Below are positions 55,687-64,000 of a DNA stretch of 64,000 nucleotides, one piece after another. A program made the position numbers and the translations under genes. The notes beneath the pieces were generated by a model that was not told the origin of the DNA, ran no database searches, and saw only the letters and a list, made by a program, of their open reading frames with translations. Every line of letters starts with the position of its first letter. Position 1 is the stretch's first letter. Source of the stretch: Thermomicrobiales bacterium (GTDB lineage: Bacteria; Chloroflexota; Chloroflexia; Thermomicrobiales; UBA6265); contig JAWKPF010000020.1 of the NCBI GenBank assembly GCA_041390825.1, positions 17,645-81,644 of the forward strand, read 5' to 3'.

Positions 55687-57099
55687 ATGACAACTGCAAC
55701 CTTGACCCGTTCTCCGAACCTGTCCAGCGAAGCGATCCAGCGCCTCACCAGCACGATCCGGGGTGAGGTCTTCACCCCGCAAGACGACCGCTATGACGAA
55801 GCGCGTTCCATTTACAACGCCATGATCGACAAACGCCCCGCATTGATCGTGCAGTGCCGATGCCGCGGACGTGATCGCCACGGTCGATCTCGCGCGCGAG
55901 ACCGGCATGCTGCTGGCGATCCGGGGCGGAGGGCACAATGGTCCTGGCCTGGGCACCTGCGAAGGTGGCATCGTGATCGATCTCGCGCCCATGAACGGCG
56001 TCCGGGTCGATCCAGTTGCCCGCACGGTGCGGGTCGAAGGTGGCTGCAGATGGGAGATGTCGACCACGCCACCCACGGCTTTGGCATGGCCACTCCCAGC
56101 GGCATCATCTCGACCACGGGGGTCGGCGGTCTCACCCTCGGCGGCGGGCTCGGCTATCTGACCCGGTCTTGTGGATTGTCGATCGACAATCTGCTCGAGG
56201 CCGATGTCGTGCTGGCGGACGGCTCGTTTGTGACCGCCAGTCCCGAGTCCTACCCGGATCTTTTCTGGGCGTTGCGGGGAGGCGGCGGCAACTTCGGTGT
56301 CGTGACCTCCTTCCTTCTTCCGCCTGCACCCGGTCGACACGGTCTACGCGGGTCCCATGTTCTGGCCCGTCGAGCAGACGACCGAAATCCTCACCTGGTA
56401 TCGCGATTTCATCGTTCAGGCGCCCGATGACCTGAATGGCTTCTTCGCGTTCCACATCGTCCCGTCGTCCGAACCGTTCCCACAGGAGCTTTGGGGTCGC
56501 AGTATCTGTGCCATCGTCTGGTGCTATCTCGGCTCGCTCGATTCGGCGGAAGAGGTCTTCGCGCCAGTACGATCCATGTTCGGGACGCCGCTCCTGGACT
56601 GGGTCGGGCCGATGCCGCATCCCACCATGCAATCGCTGTTCGACGGTCTTTACCCGCCTGGCGACTACTGGTATTGGAAGGCGGATTTCGTCGATGAGCT
56701 GGACGAAGCGATCGCCCTGCATGCCGATTTCGGCTCACGTTTGCCAACCGCCAAGTCAGGAATGCACCTCTATCCCATCAATGGTGTCGCCGGACGCATT
56801 GCGCCCGATGCGACCGCCTGGAACTACCGCACGGCCAATTGGGTCAGGTGATGGCGGGCATCAGCTCCGACCTGGCTGATATCCCGGCAATGACTGCCTG
56901 GGCGCGCTCGTATTGGGAAGCGTTGCATCCGTACCGGCTGGCGGAGCCTATGTCAACATGATGATGGACGCCCCGATGAGGGCGCCGATCGGGTCCGCGC
57001 CAGCTACGGTCCCACTACGAGCGTCTCACCAGGATCAAGGCCAAGTACGATCCCGGCAATCTCTTCCGGGTCAACCAAAATATCCTGCCCGCCAACTAG
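55687..57099 (+). pseudogene. FAD-linked oxidoreductase, BBE (berberine-bridge) family, frameshifted
   Basis: About 465 residues. Start ATG 55687 (MTTATLTRSPNLSSEAIQRL) behind AGGAGGAGC. In other frames: DVIATVDLARETGMLLAIRG-type PP-loop, GGGHNGPGLGTCEGGIVIDL (FAD-linking His in GGGHN), then GIISTTGVGGLTLGGGLGYL and TRSCGLSIDNLLEADVVLAD, FWALRGGGGNFGVVTSF, WPVEQTTEILTWYRDF and, at the end, GAYVNMMMD then RLTRIKAKYDPGNLFRVNQN, the BBE C-terminus (YDPxNLFRxNxNI). The order is complete, but five or more indels interrupt it. Substrates of these oxidases are sugars or secondary metabolites. Confidence 0.82.
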
Positions 57100-57414
57100 C
57101 ACTGTTCCACGGCGAGCCAGCCACCTGCCGGTGACGAGCTCGCCGAGGAAATAGCTCTTGTGGTAGGGTGTGCATGCCGAAGGGGCGAGGTGATGCATGG
57201 TGAACAGCATCATCCGCCCCTTTGTGTACTTACGGGCAACCGTGCCCAATTGGCGTACTGCCTTGCTCGCCAGGGGAAACGATGAATCATGAGAACCTTC
57301 GATCACGAACATCCCCTGGGATCTCCCGGACCTACCGCGCTATCGTGACAATCGATGGTCCGCGAGCGCGATCGGGAACCAATCGCACTCCTTCGGTGTA
57401 CAAGGAGGAAACGC
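57100..57414. other. Intergenic region before the ECF sigma gene
   Basis: About 315 bases without a supported gene. CGGCGAG (57110-57116) and CTCGCCG (57139-57145) could form a stem just past the oxidoreductase stop. The right end carries AAGGAGGAAA at about 57402, a strong ribosome site whose start codon is blurred by an indel. A minus-strand frame at 57312-57004 covers the oxidoreductase end and is discounted. Confidence 0.45.
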
Positions 57415-57983
57415 GGTTCGCACTGAGGCAAGACACCGATCGACGACGACCTTATTCAACGAGCCAGGACGGGAGACCAGCACGCCCTCGAGCAACTCGT
57501 GCGGCGGTATCAGGACGTGGCCTTCCGCGTTGCCTTGGTCATCACTGGCGATCGTGACGAAGCGCAGGACGCCACGCAAACCGCATTCATCAAAGCGGTC
57601 CAGGCACTCCGGCTCATTTCGAACCGACGCCCTGGTTTCGCCCGTGGCTGCTGCGCATCGTCGCCAACGAAGCGAAGAACCGTGTGCGATCGCGCGCCTG
57701 CCACGCGACCGGTCCTCTGACGAGCGCATCGTCTCCCTTGGACCATCGCCAGACGAGCCTGCGGAGCGCAATGAACGACATCGAGAACTCCTGGCGGCGG
57801 TACGCACGCTCAGTCTGCCCGATCAGCAGATCATCACGTACCGGTACTTTCTCGAATTGTCTGAATCCGAGATCGCCAGTCTGCTCGGATGTCCGCGTGG
57901 GACCGTGAAGTCTCGCCTCAGCCGCGCGACATTCGCCTCCGTGAGGCGCTCGTTTCAGGACAGGAGGGATCATCGATGTCTAG
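57415..57983 (+). CDS. ECF-type RNA polymerase sigma factor, frameshifted
   Basis: About 185 residues. Region 2: DDDLIQRARTGDQHALEQLV, RRYQDVAFRVALVITGDRDE and AQDATQTAFIKAVQALR, followed after indels by a linker with SSDERIVSLGPSPDEPAERN. Region 4: LLAAVRTLSLPDQQIITYRY, FLELSESEIASLLGCPRGTV and KSRLSRA, the helix-turn-helix for -35 binding. The frames suggest a start just after AAGGAGGAAA near 57410 and a stop at 57983, overlapping the next ATG. The neighbour with one membrane helix is its likely anti-sigma factor. Three or more indels. Confidence 0.82.
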
Positions 57984-58754
57984 CCGGTGGTCCGACATCT
58001 CGAGGGACGACCTCGAACTGGAACTCAACGCCCTTGGCGCCCGGCTCGACTGGTCGCCCACACCCGACTTGGCTGAGTCGATTCTCGCCATCCAAGCCGC
58101 GCCCACCCCACTCCCTCGAGCGCGTCATCGACGGCATTGGCTTGCGACGGCGGCGCTCGTTCTGCTGATCGTGGGCGCGCTCCTGGCAGGATCGGCAACC
58201 GTTCGCACCTCGGTGGCTGACTTTCTGGGAATCGACGGTGTGTGCATCGAGTTCGGCGAACCACCGGCCGCGCCGGTAGAAACGCCGAATCTGGGCACAC
58301 CGACCTCGATGCAGGATTTTGTGCGCTGGCTTCCATTCGCACCGATGCAGCCAGCCGCGCTCACCAACCCGACGCGCTCTATCTGCACGTGCTCGAAAAC
58401 GGCGATGTGCTCGGGCCGATGGCCTGGCCACCGGACGACGCGCTTCCGCAGGCCGCCGAAACCGGTCCCGGTGCCTTGTTGATGCACTCGAACCACCCGG
58501 ACGACATCTACATGATGATCAAGACCGTCGGGACCTCCACCGGGTCCATCACCGAGACGACGGTGAACGGAGAGCCCGCCTGGTGGATCGAAGGCGCATC
58601 GAATCTGACCATCTTCGGAGAGGAGTCCATCGAATCCCGTTCCACCGCCAACGTCCTCCTTTGGCAGCAAGGCGGTATCGGGTTCCGTCTCGAATCTGCG
58701 CTTTCCATCGACGAGGCGCTCGCCATCGCGGAATCACTCGAGCCAGTCTCGTGA
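57976..58754 (+). CDS. Membrane-anchored anti-sigma-like protein, one frameshift
   Basis: About 258 residues. Start ATG 57976 (MSSRWSDISRDDLELELNAL) behind GGAGGG, overlapping the sigma-factor stop. An N-terminal cytoplasmic part of about 55 residues is followed by one membrane helix, HWLATAALVLLIVGALLAGS, and an external domain. A frame change near 58340-58370 joins WLPFAPMQPAAL to NPDALYLHVLENGDV-like sequence, then MMIKTVGTSTGSITETTVNG, EPAWWIEGASNLTIF and a C-terminus with IDEALAIAESLEPVS. No zinc anti-sigma motif is visible. The role is inferred from pairing with the ECF gene. Confidence 0.7.
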
Positions 58755-58908
58755 CACCCGCTTGCCATGCGCGGTCAGGCATCACCGGACAACGGACCAG
58801 ATGTGCTTGCCTGAGCTATACGCCCAGGACATCCCGTTCTCGTGGAACCTGAACGCCTCCACCGGTGTATGAGCGGTGAACATCTGCCCACACCGAAGGA
58901 GGCTTGCC

Positions 58909-59574
58909 TTGAACAGAAGACGCTTCGTTGCCCTTGCACCACTCGCCGGACTCGCATTGATTCCGCTTCACCATTCGCGCGCCGGTGGTTGGGCCAGCGT
59001 GGAAATCGTCGACCGGCCGGGAGTCATCGAGGCTGGGAAGCCAGTCGAACTCTCCCTGGTGATCAAGCAACACGGTATCTCGCCGGTCGACATCGACCCA
59101 CTAACGGTTTCTGCCACCAACAGTGAAAACGGCGAATCGATCGAAGAAACCGCGACGAAAGTCCCCGGCACCGGGAACTACACCGTCGTGCTGACCTTCC
59201 CGACGAACGGGATCTGGGAACTCATCGGTACACCCGGCGGTTTCGCACCATTCGAAATGGGACCAATCGAGGTCGGGCAAGCGTCCAGCGACGAATCGCT
59301 CAGCGCGCCTGGCGGAGCCGTGGTCATCGACATCACCGGCGGCATGGGATCCGGCAACTTCGAACCGGGAGCGGTCGAAATCTCGGCCGGCGCACTCGTC
59401 GTCTGGACCAACAACTCCGTCGAGGGACACACAATCGTCATCGACGGGGCGATCGAGCATTCTGGCTTGATTGGACCGGGCGCCGCCTACGCGCGGCTCT
59501 TTTCCGAGCCGGGAACATACCAATACGTCTGTGGGCCGCACCCCGCCATGACCGGAACGATCGAGGTAGTCTGA
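58909..59574 (+). CDS. Secreted cupredoxin-domain protein
   Basis: A 221-residue exported protein. Start TTG 58909 (MNRRRFVALAPLAGLALIPL) directly behind GAAGGAGG; the Arg-Arg-Arg-Phe start is Tat-like. The first domain (residues about 30-120) is an immunoglobulin-like FixH-type fold with VELSLVIKQHGISPVDIDP. The second is a cupredoxin: GAVEISAGALVVWTNNSVEG, HTIVIDG (His ligand) and YQYVCGPHPAMTGTIEVV with Cys, His and Met ligands of a type 1 copper site. It likely binds copper for electron transfer outside the membrane. Two unrelated operons flank it. Confidence 0.88.
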   Translation: MNRRRFVALAPLAGLALIPLHHSRAGGWASVEIVDRPGVIEAGKPVELSLVIKQHGISPVDIDPLTVSATNSENGESIEETATKVPGTGNYTVVLTFPTNGIWELIGTPGGFAPFEMGPIEVGQASSDESLSAPGGAVVIDITGGMGSGNFEPGAVEISAGALVVWTNNSVEGHTIVIDGAIEHSGLIGPGAAYARLFSEPGTYQYVCGPHPAMTGTIEVV

Positions 59575-59603
59575 TCGGCCCCCGCCCCGGAGCTCGTCAT
59601 CAA

Positions 59604-59655
59604 CCCTGGACCTTCGACCCTTGACGGCCGACTCCGGGATCCGGGCCCCGGACCC
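59604..59655. repeat. Heptanucleotide repeat array, seven units plus a partial one
   Basis: Units in one phase: CCCTGGA, CCTTCGA, CCCTTGA, CGGCCGA, CTCCGGG, ATCCGGG, CCCCGGA, then CCC. More degenerate than the array at 38313 but with the same CCYKGGA core. It lies 6 bases past the stop of the minus-strand ABC ATPase gene. Confidence 0.7.
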
Positions 59656-59660
59656 AATCC

Positions 59661-60740
59661 CTAAATCGCCTGCCCGGTCGTCGCGTCGAACAATCGCATC
59701 GCGCCGCGCTCCAGATTCACCCACACCGTTTCGTTCGGACCGGGCCGGATCTCCGGCTCGGTCACCACCCGGATGAACTTTTCGCCCTGATGCAGATTGA
59801 CGATAGTTTCGGAACCCTGCGGTTCGGAGATATAAACCGACATCGGATGCCAGCCTTCGCGCTCTGTCAACGAAAGCCGAATGCTCTCCGGCCGCGCGCC
59901 AACGGTGACCGGTCCCTGCGGCAGATCGGCCGGAGCGTGGATCACCCAATCGCCATCGATCACGATTCCATCCGCGGTCCGTTCGCCGTCGAAGAGATTC
60001 ATCGGCGGATCGCCAATGAACCCGGCCACAAAGGTGTTGGCCGGGTGCTGGTAGATATGATCGGGCTCGCCGACCTGCTGGATGATGCCGTGATTCATCA
60101 CGGCAATCCGGTCGGACATCGACATCGCTTCGCTCTGGTCATGGGTGACGATGATGGTGGTCACACCAGTCTCCCGCTGCAACGCCTTGAGGTGCGCGCG
60201 GGTTTGCACGCGCAGGATGGCGTCGAGATTGGAGAGCGGCTCGTCCATCAGGAAGACCTTGGGGCGCCGCACGATCGCCCGGCCGAGCGCCACCCGCTGC
60301 TGCTCGCCGCCAGAGAGCTCCCCCGGCTTGCGGTCCATCTTGCCGCTCAGATTGAGCAGTTTGGCGGCATTGTCGACCCGCTTGGTGATCTCCTCTTTGG
60401 TCAGCTTCTGGATCTTGAGCGGATACTCCAGGTTCTCTCGCACGGTCATGTGTGGATAGAGAGCGTACTGCTGGAAGACGAGCGCGATGTCTCGGTCCTT
60501 GGCCGGAAGCGGCACCACATTCTGGTCGCCGATATTGATCTCACCCGCATCGGGAAACTCGAGCCCCGCCACCATACGCAACGTCGTTGTCTTGCCGCAC
60601 CCGGATGGTCCAAGGAGGGACACCAGCTCCCCATCGCTGATGGCCAGGCTGAGATTGCGGACGATTGGTCCCGCGGCCTCGGTGTACGTTTTCCAGAGAT
60701 GCTCAAGCCGCACGTATCCGCCATCACCGCTGCGAGACAT
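59661..60740 (-). CDS. Sugar ABC transporter ATPase, MalK/UgpC type
   Basis: A 359-residue ATPase for CUT1 transporters. Start ATG 60740 (MSRSGDGGYVRLEHLWKTY), preceded by GGAAGG. Walker A is LLGPSGCGKTTTLRMVAG near 42, Q-loop VFQQYALYPHMTV, signature GELSGGEQQRVALGRAI near 137, Walker B VFLMDEPLSNLD and switch His in IIVTHDQSEAM. The C-terminal TOBE region (residues about 240-359) has GFIGDPPMNLFDGE and VGARPESIRLS. Both sugar permease pairs in this window are CUT1 type, and this is the only ATPase seen. Confidence 0.93.
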   Translation of the reverse strand: MSRSGDGGYVRLEHLWKTYTEAAGPIVRNLSLAISDGELVSLLGPSGCGKTTTLRMVAGLEFPDAGEINIGDQNVVPLPAKDRDIALVFQQYALYPHMTVRENLEYPLKIQKLTKEEITKRVDNAAKLLNLSGKMDRKPGELSGGEQQRVALGRAIVRRPKVFLMDEPLSNLDAILRVQTRAHLKALQRETGVTTIIVTHDQSEAMSMSDRIAVMNHGIIQQVGEPDHIYQHPANTFVAGFIGDPPMNLFDGERTADGIVIDGDWVIHAPADLPQGPVTVGARPESIRLSLTEREGWHPMSVYISEPQGSETIVNLHQGEKFIRVVTEPEIRPGPNETVWVNLERGAMRLFDATTGQAI

Positions 60741-60767
60741 CAACACCTTCCTTCATCGAGGCAAACA

Positions 60768-61559
60768 TCAGAATGGTTGGATTGCTGAATAGCAATTGTT
60801 CGTGCAGTCCGGGAACTGGGTCATGCAATCCCGGTCGGTCTTCTCGAATCCACCGTCACATGGCTGGCATCGATCATCGATCAAACAGAAGTCTCGAGCG
60901 CCGGCCAACTCCCCCCAATAGTGCATGTCAGCATCCAGGCACATCAGAGTCACATCACCCGGACAGTCGTCGATGAAGAGCGACGCATGCGCAAATTCGG
61001 AAGCCAGCTTCTGGTCCTGTTGGCGGTCAGCCGCCGGCGCCAAGCCTTCGCCCGAATACTCACCCAGGATGTTGGCTTCGTAGATAAGCAGATTCCCATC
61101 GCGTTCATACGTCGGGTTGAGTAACTCCAGTATGAGAATGTCCTCTTCCCCGGCTGGTGTGCTCACCACCAGGGCCGCATTGGGCGAGTTGGCCGGTGTG
61201 AAGCCCATACTCTCGAGAAATGTCTCCGTCTCGACCTGGCCAAAGCTTCGCTGAGGCCGGTCGGAAAAGTGGATCGTCTGTCCGGAATGGCCGCTCAGTG
61301 TGAGGAGATGCGTCCCGTGCTTGCCGGCTTCAGGAGATGACGAGGCGTTGGGAAGGAATGTGCCCCCGGCCGCCGTCTGCACGAACAGCGTGGCGCTGTC
61401 GGCGGCGCCTTCGCCGGCCTCCGGCGTACCTTGAGCCTGCGCAGCACCCGTGCCAAGCGCGAGTCCAGCAACAGTGGCGACTCCGCCCTTGACGGCTGAG
61501 CGGCGAGATCGCCGCGTGCCAAACGAACGCACGATCGCATCGAATGAGCGATAGTCCAC
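60768..61559 (-). CDS. Tat-exported Cys-rich hypothetical protein
   Basis: A 263-residue protein. Start GTG 61559 (MDYRSFDAIVRSFGTRRSRR), preceded by GGGAGG. The Tat-like signal is TRRSRRSAVKGGVATVAGLA, with cleavage near AQAQG. The mature domain contains GTHLLTLSGHSGQTIHF and DILILELLNPTYERDGNLLI. The C-terminal 60 residues carry about nine Cys (CPGDVTLMCLDADMHYW, FCLIDDRCQPCDGGFEK, DCMTQFPDCTNNC), suggesting disulfides or metal binding. It sits between the permease and ATPase genes of a sugar operon, an unusual position. No family recognised. Confidence 0.7.
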   Translation of the reverse strand: MDYRSFDAIVRSFGTRRSRRSAVKGGVATVAGLALGTGAAQAQGTPEAGEGAADSATLFVQTAAGGTFLPNASSSPEAGKHGTHLLTLSGHSGQTIHFSDRPQRSFGQVETETFLESMGFTPANSPNAALVVSTPAGEEDILILELLNPTYERDGNLLIYEANILGEYSGEGLAPAADRQQDQKLASEFAHASLFIDDCPGDVTLMCLDADMHYWGELAGARDFCLIDDRCQPCDGGFEKTDRDCMTQFPDCTNNCYSAIQPF

Positions 61560-61639
61560 GAGCCGACCTCCCAAGAATCAACGCACCAAGAATGCTACTA
61601 GAGAATCGCGGAACCAATGCATCGAGGGGAAGCGCGCCA

Positions 61640-62491
61640 TCAAAGCCCTCGAGTGGACGTAATCAGGCTGCGCACCATCCAGCGGCGCAGGATCAGGAAA
61701 AGAATCAGCACCGGCGTGAGATAGAGCACGCCAAGCGCCGCGGTGACTTCGGCATTGCGGCCTCCATCAGCGGCGAAGAAGAACTGCAGCGGCAATGTCG
61801 CTTTGTCCTGCTGGGTGATCATGATGATGACCAGCAGCACCTCGGACCATGCCGCGGTGAACGCGAACCCGGCCGTAATCGCCAAACCTGTCTTGCTCAA
61901 CGGCACCAGAATGTCCCACCAGGCGCGCCAGGTCGACCGGCCGTCCATGGCGGCAGCTTCATCCAGGTAACGCGGCAAGCCATCGTAGAACCCCTTCATC
62001 AACCAGATCAGGAACGGTAGGATCATGGCGGTCTGCGCCAGGATCAGCCCGCGGAAGGTGTCGATGAAGTCGAGCCGGTCGGCCAGATCGTAGATCGCCA
62101 CCATGGTGGCCGCGATCGGGATGGCATAGAGCAACAGCACCGCGTAAACGGCATAGGTCTTGTGTCGGAATCGCAACCGCGAGAGCGCGAACCCCGCCAG
62201 TGACGCCAATACCGTGGCCAGCACCATCGCGGAAACCGACACGAACAGGCTGTTGCGCAACGCGCGTCCGACATCGCGTTCGTCGAAGAGATAGCGGAAA
62301 TTGTCGAGCGTCGGCTCGTTCGGCCAGGGAACGTACTTGCCCGCATCGCCATCGAACGCGGCTGCCACGATCCACAAGAAGGGCACCGCAAACAGCAGTG
62401 AAACAAGAATCAACGCGATATTCGTCAACCAGCGGGCCCGGCTGGAATAGCGCTCTTTCACCATTGGCGGAGGCGTGAGTTGCTGTTCCAT
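61640..62491 (-). CDS. Sugar ABC transporter permease, MalG type (second operon)
   Basis: A 283-residue permease. Start ATG 62491 (MEQQLTPPPMVKERYSSRAR), overlapping the MalF stop by one base. Six helices, the first being WLTNIALILVSLLFAVPFLW. The EAA loop is DEAAAMDGRSTWRAWWDILV near residue 185. The end RRWMVRSLITSTRGL resembles MalG C-termini that contact the ATPase. It is translated directly after the MalF partner. Confidence 0.92.
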   Translation of the reverse strand: MEQQLTPPPMVKERYSSRARWLTNIALILVSLLFAVPFLWIVAAAFDGDAGKYVPWPNEPTLDNFRYLFDERDVGRALRNSLFVSVSAMVLATVLASLAGFALSRLRFRHKTYAVYAVLLLYAIPIAATMVAIYDLADRLDFIDTFRGLILAQTAMILPFLIWLMKGFYDGLPRYLDEAAAMDGRSTWRAWWDILVPLSKTGLAITAGFAFTAAWSEVLLVIIMITQQDKATLPLQFFFAADGGRNAEVTAALGVLYLTPVLILFLILRRWMVRSLITSTRGL

Positions 62492-63429
62492 TACTGCTCG
62501 CTCGCTCGCGCCAGGCGCAAATAGAAGAGCGCGAAGAACAGGCTCAACACCAGCATGACCACCGAGAGCGCCGCACCGTACCCGATGTCGAAGAGCGTGA
62601 ACGCCTGATGGTAGGCGTGCAGCGCAATGGTTTCCGTGGCATACGCCGGGTCGCCATTGGTCAAGATCAGGATCATCAGGAAGCTGCCGATGGTGGTGAT
62701 CGTCGTCACCAGCAAGACCAGCGAGATGACGTGCCGCAACGCCGGGAGCGTCATGTCCTTGAACCGCATCCACGGCGTCGCGCCGTCGATGCTGGCCGCT
62801 TCGTAGACCTGGTCTGGAATCGATTGCAGACCGCCCAGGAAGATGATGAGCGCGAACGCAAGCCCGCGCCACGACTCGACCAGGATGACAGCCAGCATCG
62901 AGTAGTCGCCCAACATGTCGATACGCGGCAGATGAAGCGTCGTCAGCACCGTGTTCAGCATGCCGTTGCGATAGTCGAAAATGCCGCCCCAGATGAAACC
63001 CGCCAGGGTTGGCGGGCAGATCCAGCCGAGCAAGACCGCGGTGAACGCCACCGGCGCCAGCTTGTGCTTGTGAATCTGCGCATGATGGATCAGCAGCGCG
63101 ATCAGCAGACCGCCGATCGTCTGGCCGATCATGGCAGCGCCGATGGTGAAGATGACCGTGTTCTTGACGAACTTCCAGAAGTCGGGGTTGTCCCAAAGCC
63201 GCCGGTAGTTGTCCAACCCGACGAACTGCGCTCCTGCTGAGAACTTGGTCAGTGAGAGACTGGTCGTGCTGGTGTAGATGACCCAGAGCGCCGGAAAGAT
63301 GAAGAACGCCGAGAGCAGAATCGCTGCCGGGGTAATGGCAACGACGTAGGGCCGTTGCTCCCCTTTGCGCTTCTTGATCGGTGGCGGCGTTTCCGCATCG
63401 GCCGGCCAGTTGATCGCAGTGGCGCTCAT
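62491..63429 (-). CDS. Sugar ABC transporter permease, MalF type (second operon)
   Basis: A 312-residue permease. Start ATG 63429 (MSATAINWPADAETPPPIK), overlapping the solute-binding gene stop (ATGA). A 28-residue basic tail precedes the helices, the first being VAITPAAILLSAFFIFPALW. The EAA loop is YEAASIDGATPWMRFKDMTL near 215. The helix pattern and the loop YSMLAVILVESWRGLAFALI are typical of MalF/UgpA. Confidence 0.92.
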   Translation of the reverse strand: MSATAINWPADAETPPPIKKRKGEQRPYVVAITPAAILLSAFFIFPALWVIYTSTTSLSLTKFSAGAQFVGLDNYRRLWDNPDFWKFVKNTVIFTIGAAMIGQTIGGLLIALLIHHAQIHKHKLAPVAFTAVLLGWICPPTLAGFIWGGIFDYRNGMLNTVLTTLHLPRIDMLGDYSMLAVILVESWRGLAFALIIFLGGLQSIPDQVYEAASIDGATPWMRFKDMTLPALRHVISLVLLVTTITTIGSFLMILILTNGDPAYATETIALHAYHQAFTLFDIGYGAALSVVMLVLSLFFALFYLRLARASEQ

Positions 63430-64000
63430 GGACACGGCTCCGAGATGACGTTGGGCTTGCCCATGGCCCGGGTCAGCTCGTCGGCGAACCGGCTGATTGC
63501 CTCATCGGGTGTCGTTTCGCCGGTCGCAACCAGGCCGGTGGCTGTTTGCACGACCCCGATCAGCTTGCGGAACTGCGGTTCCGGAGGCGGGACCGGCAAC
63601 GACTCCGCCACATCCAGCATCTTCGCGGCCAACGGCGTCGCCAGCCAGGCAACATCGGCCCGCGCATCGTCACGCGCCGGAAGGCGGAGATCGACAACCG
63701 CATGGGCGGCCTGGCTCTCAGCGGAATTGAATGCCGCGATGAACGCCCAGGCGAGATCGGGGTTCTTCGAATTGCGGTTCAGGTACCAGGCGTCGCTCGC
63801 ATCCCCGAGCGCCATGGGGCCGTCGTTTCCCGGGAAATAGGCGACGCCGATCTGCTCCGCCAACGCCGCATCTTCCTCGGTCCAGTAGCCGTACCACTTG
63901 GCGGATTCACGCAAAATGCCAAGCTCCCCGTCACCAAAGTACCCGGGAATCGTCACCAGTGGCGAGACGTCGGTCAGCACCGATTGGGGAATGACTGCCG
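63426..64000 (-). CDS. Extracellular sugar-binding protein, C-terminal part (cut by window edge)
   Basis: The open frame runs to the window edge at 64000, so only the last 190 residues are seen. They include LTDVSPLVTIPGYFGDGELG, AEQIGVAYFPGNDGPMALGD and ASDAWYLNRNSKNPDLAWAF, the conserved end-lobe pattern of family 1 sugar-binding proteins (weights near NPDLAWAFI). The C-terminus ends FADELTRAMGKPNVISEPCP. It overlaps the MalF gene by four bases and is the first visible gene of the second sugar operon. Confidence 0.85.
   Translation of the reverse strand, partial: AVIPQSVLTDVSPLVTIPGYFGDGELGILRESAKWYGYWTEEDAALAEQIGVAYFPGNDGPMALGDASDAWYLNRNSKNPDLAWAFIAAFNSAESQAAHAVVDLRLPARDDARADVAWLATPLAAKMLDVAESLPVPPPEPQFRKLIGVVQTATGLVATGETTPDEAISRFADELTRAMGKPNVISEPCP

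Noticed and set aside
57004..57312. A 102-codon minus-strand frame with a hydrolase-like look
   Set aside because: Its second half is antisense to the BBE C-terminus and it has no ribosome site.

Overview
The window reads as a high-GC bacterial chromosome segment. The gene set (Tat-exported proteins, TAP-type hydrolases, DUF2891, several MalFGK-type sugar ABC operons, frequent GTG and TTG starts) points to Chloroflexota, probably a Thermomicrobia/Sphaerobacter-like lineage. That placement is inference from gene content; no rRNA or other strong marker is present.

Layout. 1-7.2 kb: a minus-strand surface-polysaccharide block (sugar epimerase, UDP-HexNAc dehydrogenase, Wzx-like flippase, two glycosyltransferases, Wzy-like polymerase), every gene broken by frameshifts. 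7.5-9.7 kb: an ISKra4-like transposase and a small zinc-finger hypothetical gene, followed by an orphan promoter with an SOS-type box. 10-23.3 kb: an intact housekeeping block (secreted protein, DUF2891, TAP hydrolase, pckA, MerR regulator, metallophosphoesterase, YciI, mutS). 23.4-27.4 kb: an accessory island with a RelE-fold/UvrD helicase fusion facing a minus-strand operon of a dual-OB-like protein and two DUF488 proteins; this is the best candidate for an undescribed conflict or nucleic-acid system. 27.6-29.1 kb: an iron permease-like protein, a methyltransferase and tRNA-Leu(UAG). 29.1-35.7 kb: a carbohydrate catabolic operon (solute-binding protein, two permeases, GH4 glycosidase, SDR) divergent from a GntR/FCD regulator, with two matching palindromes between them. 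35.75-36.7 kb: an IS5-family element between two 42-bp direct repeats. 36.7-44.7 kb: a glucarate dehydratase-like enolase, an FAD amine oxidase, an AMP-forming ligase, a PYROXD2-like oxidoreductase, a Clp-N protein and a phosphatase-like protein with degenerate metal ligands. 45-51.5 kb: a DEAD-box RNA helicase, DUF457, folC, type II NADH dehydrogenase and DUF503. 52-58.8 kb: a frameshift-rich stretch with a large LuxR/AAA regulator, a BBE-type FAD oxidoreductase and an ECF sigma/anti-sigma pair. 58.9-64 kb: a cupredoxin and a second sugar ABC operon (solute-binding protein, two permeases, Tat-exported Cys-rich protein, MalK ATPase).

The first sugar operon has two permeases but no ATPase, whereas the second encodes a MalK-type ATPase that could serve both. 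The GH4, SDR and enolase genes suggest use of plant-type sugars or sugar acids.

Reading frames are clean over long stretches and heavily disrupted in four blocks (about 1-9.7, 23.4-27.4, 35.8-36.6 and 51-58.4 kb). Several breaks are repaired by adding one base to a short homopolymer, so many may be consensus errors. Genes labelled pseudogene here should be read with that caveat.
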